From positions 1 to 27,501 of the forward strand of contig NZ_JBLJBV010000079.1 of the NCBI RefSeq assembly GCF_047638075.1: 27,501 nt of DNA, given 5' to 3'. This DNA is from UBA6197 sp047638075 (GTDB lineage Bacteria; Pseudomonadota; Alphaproteobacteria; Rhodobacterales; Rhodobacteraceae). The notes under the pieces are model-generated. The model did not search any database. It had not been told where the DNA came from and was given only the letters and a program-made list of their open reading frames with translations. Made by a program: the position numbers and the translations under genes. Of the stretch, positions 24,265 through 27,501 are shown one piece after another; position 1 is the stretch's first letter, and each line of letters starts with the position of its first letter.

Positions 24265-24822
24265 TCAGGTGGGGGTCAGCTCTGACCCCGGGCGGGCGGA
24301 ATGTTCCAAGATGCCCATGACATAAGCCGCGACCGAGCGGAACGAGATCAGGCTGAATTCATCGGGGGCGGATTGCCAGAGTGCGGCGGCAACCTGAGCT
24401 GCGCGGGTGCGGCGAACCTCATCCTTGGCGAGAGTTTCGAAATCGACCGGGCAGAGTTTTGCCAGCACCTCGGCCGCGCGGGTACCGGTGATGCGAAACA
24501 TCGCGCGCGCATCCGACACATCGGCCACAAGGGCGAATGTGCCCGAAAGGGCGGCCTCAAGGGTGGCCGCGAGGGTTGGCGCATCAGTGTAGGGCACCAG
24601 CAGCAACATCTCATCGGGCGACATCCAAAGCGCGGATTTGTTCCCGTTTGATGTGATGGCACGCTGTGCGGGTATAGAGAACCCCTCTGATTTCAACACT
24701 TTGGCGAGCGGCTTTGACGCGAGATCGGCGCGCAGCGTTATCATGCCTTGCAGCCCCGTCTCTGCGATCTGCGCAAAGCCGTCGTATAATTGCCCCTGAA
24801 GGGCGCTGACCGGATCAGACAT
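24265..24822 (-). CDS. soxG: Sarcosine oxidase gamma subunit
   Basis: This 185-aa protein is the small gamma subunit of heterotetrameric (alpha-beta-gamma-delta) sarcosine oxidase. It starts MSDPVSALQGQLYDGFAQIA and has the gamma-family features WMSPDEMLLLVPYTDAPTLA, VADVSDARAMFRITGTRAAE and VLAKLCPVDFETL. The start at 24822 overlaps the stop of soxA by 8 bp, showing translational coupling in the soxBDAG order typical of these operons. ATG 24822 is chosen over upstream options, which are only the antisense or other-frame part of soxA. Gamma is thought to bind and stabilise the complex and has no known active site of its own. Confidence 0.9.
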   Translation of the reverse strand: MSDPVSALQGQLYDGFAQIAETGLQGMITLRADLASKPLAKVLKSEGFSIPAQRAITSNGNKSALWMSPDEMLLLVPYTDAPTLAATLEAALSGTFALVADVSDARAMFRITGTRAAEVLAKLCPVDFETLAKDEVRRTRAAQVAAALWQSAPDEFSLISFRSVAAYVMGILEHSARPGSELTPT

Positions 24823-27501
24823 TCTGCTTTTCTCCGTCCTTGTCGTAGAACACCGGATCACAGATCCGGGCCTGCACCACCTTGCCGCCATCGGTCGGGA
24901 AATCCAGCACCTCCCCCATGCGTTCAGGTCCGTGCCGCACCAGCCCCATGGCGATGCCCTTGTTCAACGTCGGTGAGAAATAGGTCGACGTGACGCGGCC
25001 TTGGGTGTTTTTCTGGCCGTTGGCATTGACCCCCTCGGCCACGGCCAGCGCGCCATCGGGCAGAACCGACCCATCGAGTGTTTCCAGTCCGACCAGTTGC
25101 CAGCGGTCCGGGTTGGCCATATGGGCGCGTTCCTGCGCACGTTTGCCCAGATAGTCGGTCTTTTTCTTTGAGATCGCCCAGCCCAGCCCCAGATCCTGCG
25201 GGATCACGGTGCCGTCGGTTTCATCACCGATCATGATGAAGCCCTTTTCAGCGCGCATGATATGCAGCGCCTCGGTGCCGTAGGGCATGACCCCCAGATC
25301 CTCACCCGCCGCAAGGCACGCGGTCCAGAACGCCATCCCTTCGGAGGCTGACACCGCAATCTCAAAGCTGAGTTCCCCCGAGAATGAAATTCGAAATACG
25401 CGCGCCCGGACCCCGGCCAAAGTGCCCTCGGCAAAGGTCATGAACGGCAGTGCGGCGGCGGAAACATCAATCCCGCCCAGCCGCTCCAACAGCTTGCGCG
25501 CATTGGGGCCAACCACGGCGATCTGCGCGAATTGTTCGGTCAGGTTGACGGTATGAACCTTCCAGTCCCACCATTCGCATTGCAGCCAATCTTCCATCCA
25601 GCCGTGAATGCGGTCCGCCCCGCCCGTGGTGGTATGGCACAACCAGCTATCCTCAGAAAGACGCACGACCACCCCGTCATCCGACAGAAAGCCGTTTTCC
25701 GTGCACATCAGCCCGTAGCGGCATTTTCCAACCGGGAGCGTGCTCATCATATTGGTGTAAAGCATGTCAAGGAATTTCCCCGCATCCGGCCCCTTCACCA
25801 GTATCTTGCCCAGCGTCGAGGCATCAAGCAGCCCCACCGCCGCACGGATATTGCGCACCTCGCGGCGGACCGCGTCGTGAAGTCCTTCGCCGCTGCGCTG
25901 GTAGGCATAGGGGCGCCGCCAAAGACCCACCGGTTCCCAATGCGCGCCGTGGGTTGCGTGCCATTCATGCATCGGCGTGCGGCGCAGTGGCTGGAAAATT
26001 TCGCCACGCGCTTCGCCCGCAATCGCGCCAAAGCTGATTGGCGTGTAGGGCGGGCGGAAGGTGGTGGTGCCGGTGGCCGGAATCGGTTGACCCAACGCAT
26101 CAGAAAGAACCGCCAGACCGTTGATATTGCTTAGTTTTCCCTGATCTGTCGCCATGCCCAGCGTGGTATAACGTTTGGTGTGTTCAACCGAGGCATAGCC
26201 CTCGCGGGCGGCCAGTTGTACGTCGGATACTTTCACGTCATTCTGATAATCCAGCCACATCTTGAAGCGCAGCCGGTCGGGCGCTCCCTGCGGCATGATC
26301 CAGACCGGCGCCATTGGCGCGTCGTCGGCATCAGCGGGGTGCGGGGTGCCCGTGGCTTCGGCCAGAATTGCGGGCAGGCTGAAGATACCGTTTGCCGCCC
26401 CCACCGCCTGCGCCATCGGCTGACCATCGGCCCCCGTTGGCGCGCGCGCGGGGTCAGGGCGAAACATTGCCAGCGCCTCATCCCAAGTCAGCTTGCCGCC
26501 GCAATGCGACCACAAATGCACCACCGGCGACCAACCGCCCGACATGGCGACCGCATCGCAAGCAATCGTTTCAAGCGCAGCACCCTCGCCCGCCTGGGCG
26601 CAGATTGCCACGCCGGTCACCCGTTTGCCGCCAAGCACCTTGGCCACGCCGCGGCCTTCCAGCACGCGGATACTGCGGCTGCGGGCTTCGGCAGGTAGCG
26701 CGCCGCTGGTGCGGGGGCGCGCGTCGATGATCGCGGGCACGATCAGCCCCGCGTCTTGCAGCGCGAAAGCGGTACGGTAGGCGTCATCGTTGTTGGTCAC
26801 AACCACGGTGCGGTCGCCGGGGCTGACCGCCCAGTTGACCAGATAATCACGCACTGCCGAGGCCAGCATGACCCCCGGCACATCATTTCCGGCAAAGGCC
26901 AGCGGACGCTCGATCGCGCCGGTCGCGGTGATCACCTTGCCCGCGCGGATCCGCCACAGGCGGTGGCGCGGACGGCCGTCGCCGGGGGTAGTATCAGCGA
27001 TCTGCTCATAGCCCAGCACATAGCCATGGTCATAAAGCCCCGCCGCCATGCAGCGTCGCCGCAGGGTCACATTTTCCATTACTGCAAGGGCTTGCAGCGT
27101 GTCTTTAACCCAAATATCGGGACTTTTACCATCTATCTGCCCGCCATCCACTGGCGCGCGCCCGCCCCAATGGGCGGTCTGTTCCAGCACGATCACCCGC
27201 GCGCCATCCCGCGCCGCTTTCAGCGCCGCCAAAAGCCCCGCAACGCCGCCGCCCGCGACCAGCACATCGCAAAACGCATAGGCCTGTTCATAGCGGTCCG
27301 CATCGCGGTCTTTCGGGGCGCGGCCCAGGCCCGCCGATTGCCGCACGATGGGTTCAAACAGGTGTTTCCACGCCGGGCGCGGAAACATGAAGGTCTTGTA
27401 GTAGAACCCGGCGGGCAGAAAGCGGTAGGCCCAGTTGTTGAGAATACCGATATCGTTTTCAAGCGAGGGCCAGTGGTTCTGGCTGATCGTCTCGGCACCG
27501 T
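24815..27501 (-). CDS. soxA: Sarcosine oxidase alpha subunit, 5' end missing
   Basis: About 894 residues are visible and the frame stays open to the right edge, so the N-terminus (about 100 residues of a roughly 1,000-aa protein) is missing. The complex oxidises sarcosine to glycine and passes the methyl group to tetrahydrofolate as 5,10-methylene-THF, producing hydrogen peroxide. The first visible part has QNHWPSLENDIGI and LPAGFYYKTFMFPRPAWKHL, typical of SoxA. A nucleotide-binding GGGVAG motif follows at visible residues 83-88. A second dinucleotide-fold region is seen around DRTVVVTNNDDAYRTAF. The C-terminal third is a glycine-cleavage T-protein-like (aminomethyltransferase, folate-binding) domain, with EVRNIRAAVGLLDASTLGKI. 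The ATG at 27388 is internal, not the start. soxB and soxD should lie beyond the right edge. The operon supports use of glycine betaine or sarcosine as carbon and nitrogen source. Confidence 0.96.
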   Translation of the reverse strand, partial: GAETISQNHWPSLENDIGILNNWAYRFLPAGFYYKTFMFPRPAWKHLFEPIVRQSAGLGRAPKDRDADRYEQAYAFCDVLVAGGGVAGLLAALKAARDGARVIVLEQTAHWGGRAPVDGGQIDGKSPDIWVKDTLQALAVMENVTLRRRCMAAGLYDHGYVLGYEQIADTTPGDGRPRHRLWRIRAGKVITATGAIERPLAFAGNDVPGVMLASAVRDYLVNWAVSPGDRTVVVTNNDDAYRTAFALQDAGLIVPAIIDARPRTSGALPAEARSRSIRVLEGRGVAKVLGGKRVTGVAICAQAGEGAALETIACDAVAMSGGWSPVVHLWSHCGGKLTWDEALAMFRPDPARAPTGADGQPMAQAVGAANGIFSLPAILAEATGTPHPADADDAPMAPVWIMPQGAPDRLRFKMWLDYQNDVKVSDVQLAAREGYASVEHTKRYTTLGMATDQGKLSNINGLAVLSDALGQPIPATGTTTFRPPYTPISFGAIAGEARGEIFQPLRRTPMHEWHATHGAHWEPVGLWRRPYAYQRSGEGLHDAVRREVRNIRAAVGLLDASTLGKILVKGPDAGKFLDMLYTNMMSTLPVGKCRYGLMCTENGFLSDDGVVVRLSEDSWLCHTTTGGADRIHGWMEDWLQCEWWDWKVHTVNLTEQFAQIAVVGPNARKLLERLGGIDVSAAALPFMTFAEGTLAGVRARVFRISFSGELSFEIAVSASEGMAFWTACLAAGEDLGVMPYGTEALHIMRAEKGFIMIGDETDGTVIPQDLGLGWAISKKKTDYLGKRAQERAHMANPDRWQLVGLETLDGSVLPDGALAVAEGVNANGQKNTQGRVTSTYFSPTLNKGIAMGLVRHGPERMGEVLDFPTDGGKVVQARICDPVFYDKDGEKQNV

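Overview
The window is chromosomal DNA of an alphaproteobacterium, most likely a Rhodobacterales / Roseobacter-group organism. The evidence is high GC with alphaproteobacterial codon use, the yfgM-like/bamB/der gene order, a BigR/SqrR-type regulator, a heterotetrameric sarcosine oxidase operon and Rhodobacteraceae-style intergenic hairpin repeats. Genes are densely packed on both strands. I see no rRNA, tRNA, CRISPR array, insertion sequence or prophage gene. Layout, left to right: the N-terminus of a CorA-type Mg2+ transporter runs off the left edge (1-172, minus). It is followed by a 48-codon membrane-protein ORF (336-482, plus) and a glycerate 2-kinase/TtuD gene (507-1790, minus). An ArsR-family regulator of the BigR/SqrR persulfide-sensing type (2040-2450, plus) then faces a two-gene RND efflux operon (5' adaptor at 5744-6712, permease at 2536-5754, minus). 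serS (6920-8212, plus) is divergent from that operon and is followed by a TspO/MBR-like membrane protein. Next is the envelope/ribosome-assembly cluster, a YfgM-like TPR protein, bamB and der (12583 down to 9041, minus). A second, unrelated RND adaptor/permease pair (12825-17455, plus) converges on an Atm1-type ABC exporter (17487-19310, minus). The right third holds a LysM protein, a LOG-family nucleotide hydrolase overlapping tail-to-tail with rarD, a host-attachment-family protein, an iron superoxide dismutase, a small unknown membrane protein, soxG, and most of soxA, which runs off the right edge. The most interesting unit is the sulfur-regulator/RND locus. The ArsR-family protein has three cysteines spaced 32 and 66 residues apart, the spacing I recall for Rhodobacter SqrR (C9, C41, C107). 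The intergenic region upstream of the RND operon carries a perfect ATTC-N8-GAAT palindrome (core of a 20-bp inverted repeat at 6771-6790), the operator form I recall for SqrR. Together these predict that reactive sulfur species control an RND efflux pump. Other points are an oversized second RND permease with about 100 extra residues and an altered proton-relay motif, a 64-bp convergent overlap between two coding regions, and a two-copy intergenic hairpin-plus-tail repeat.
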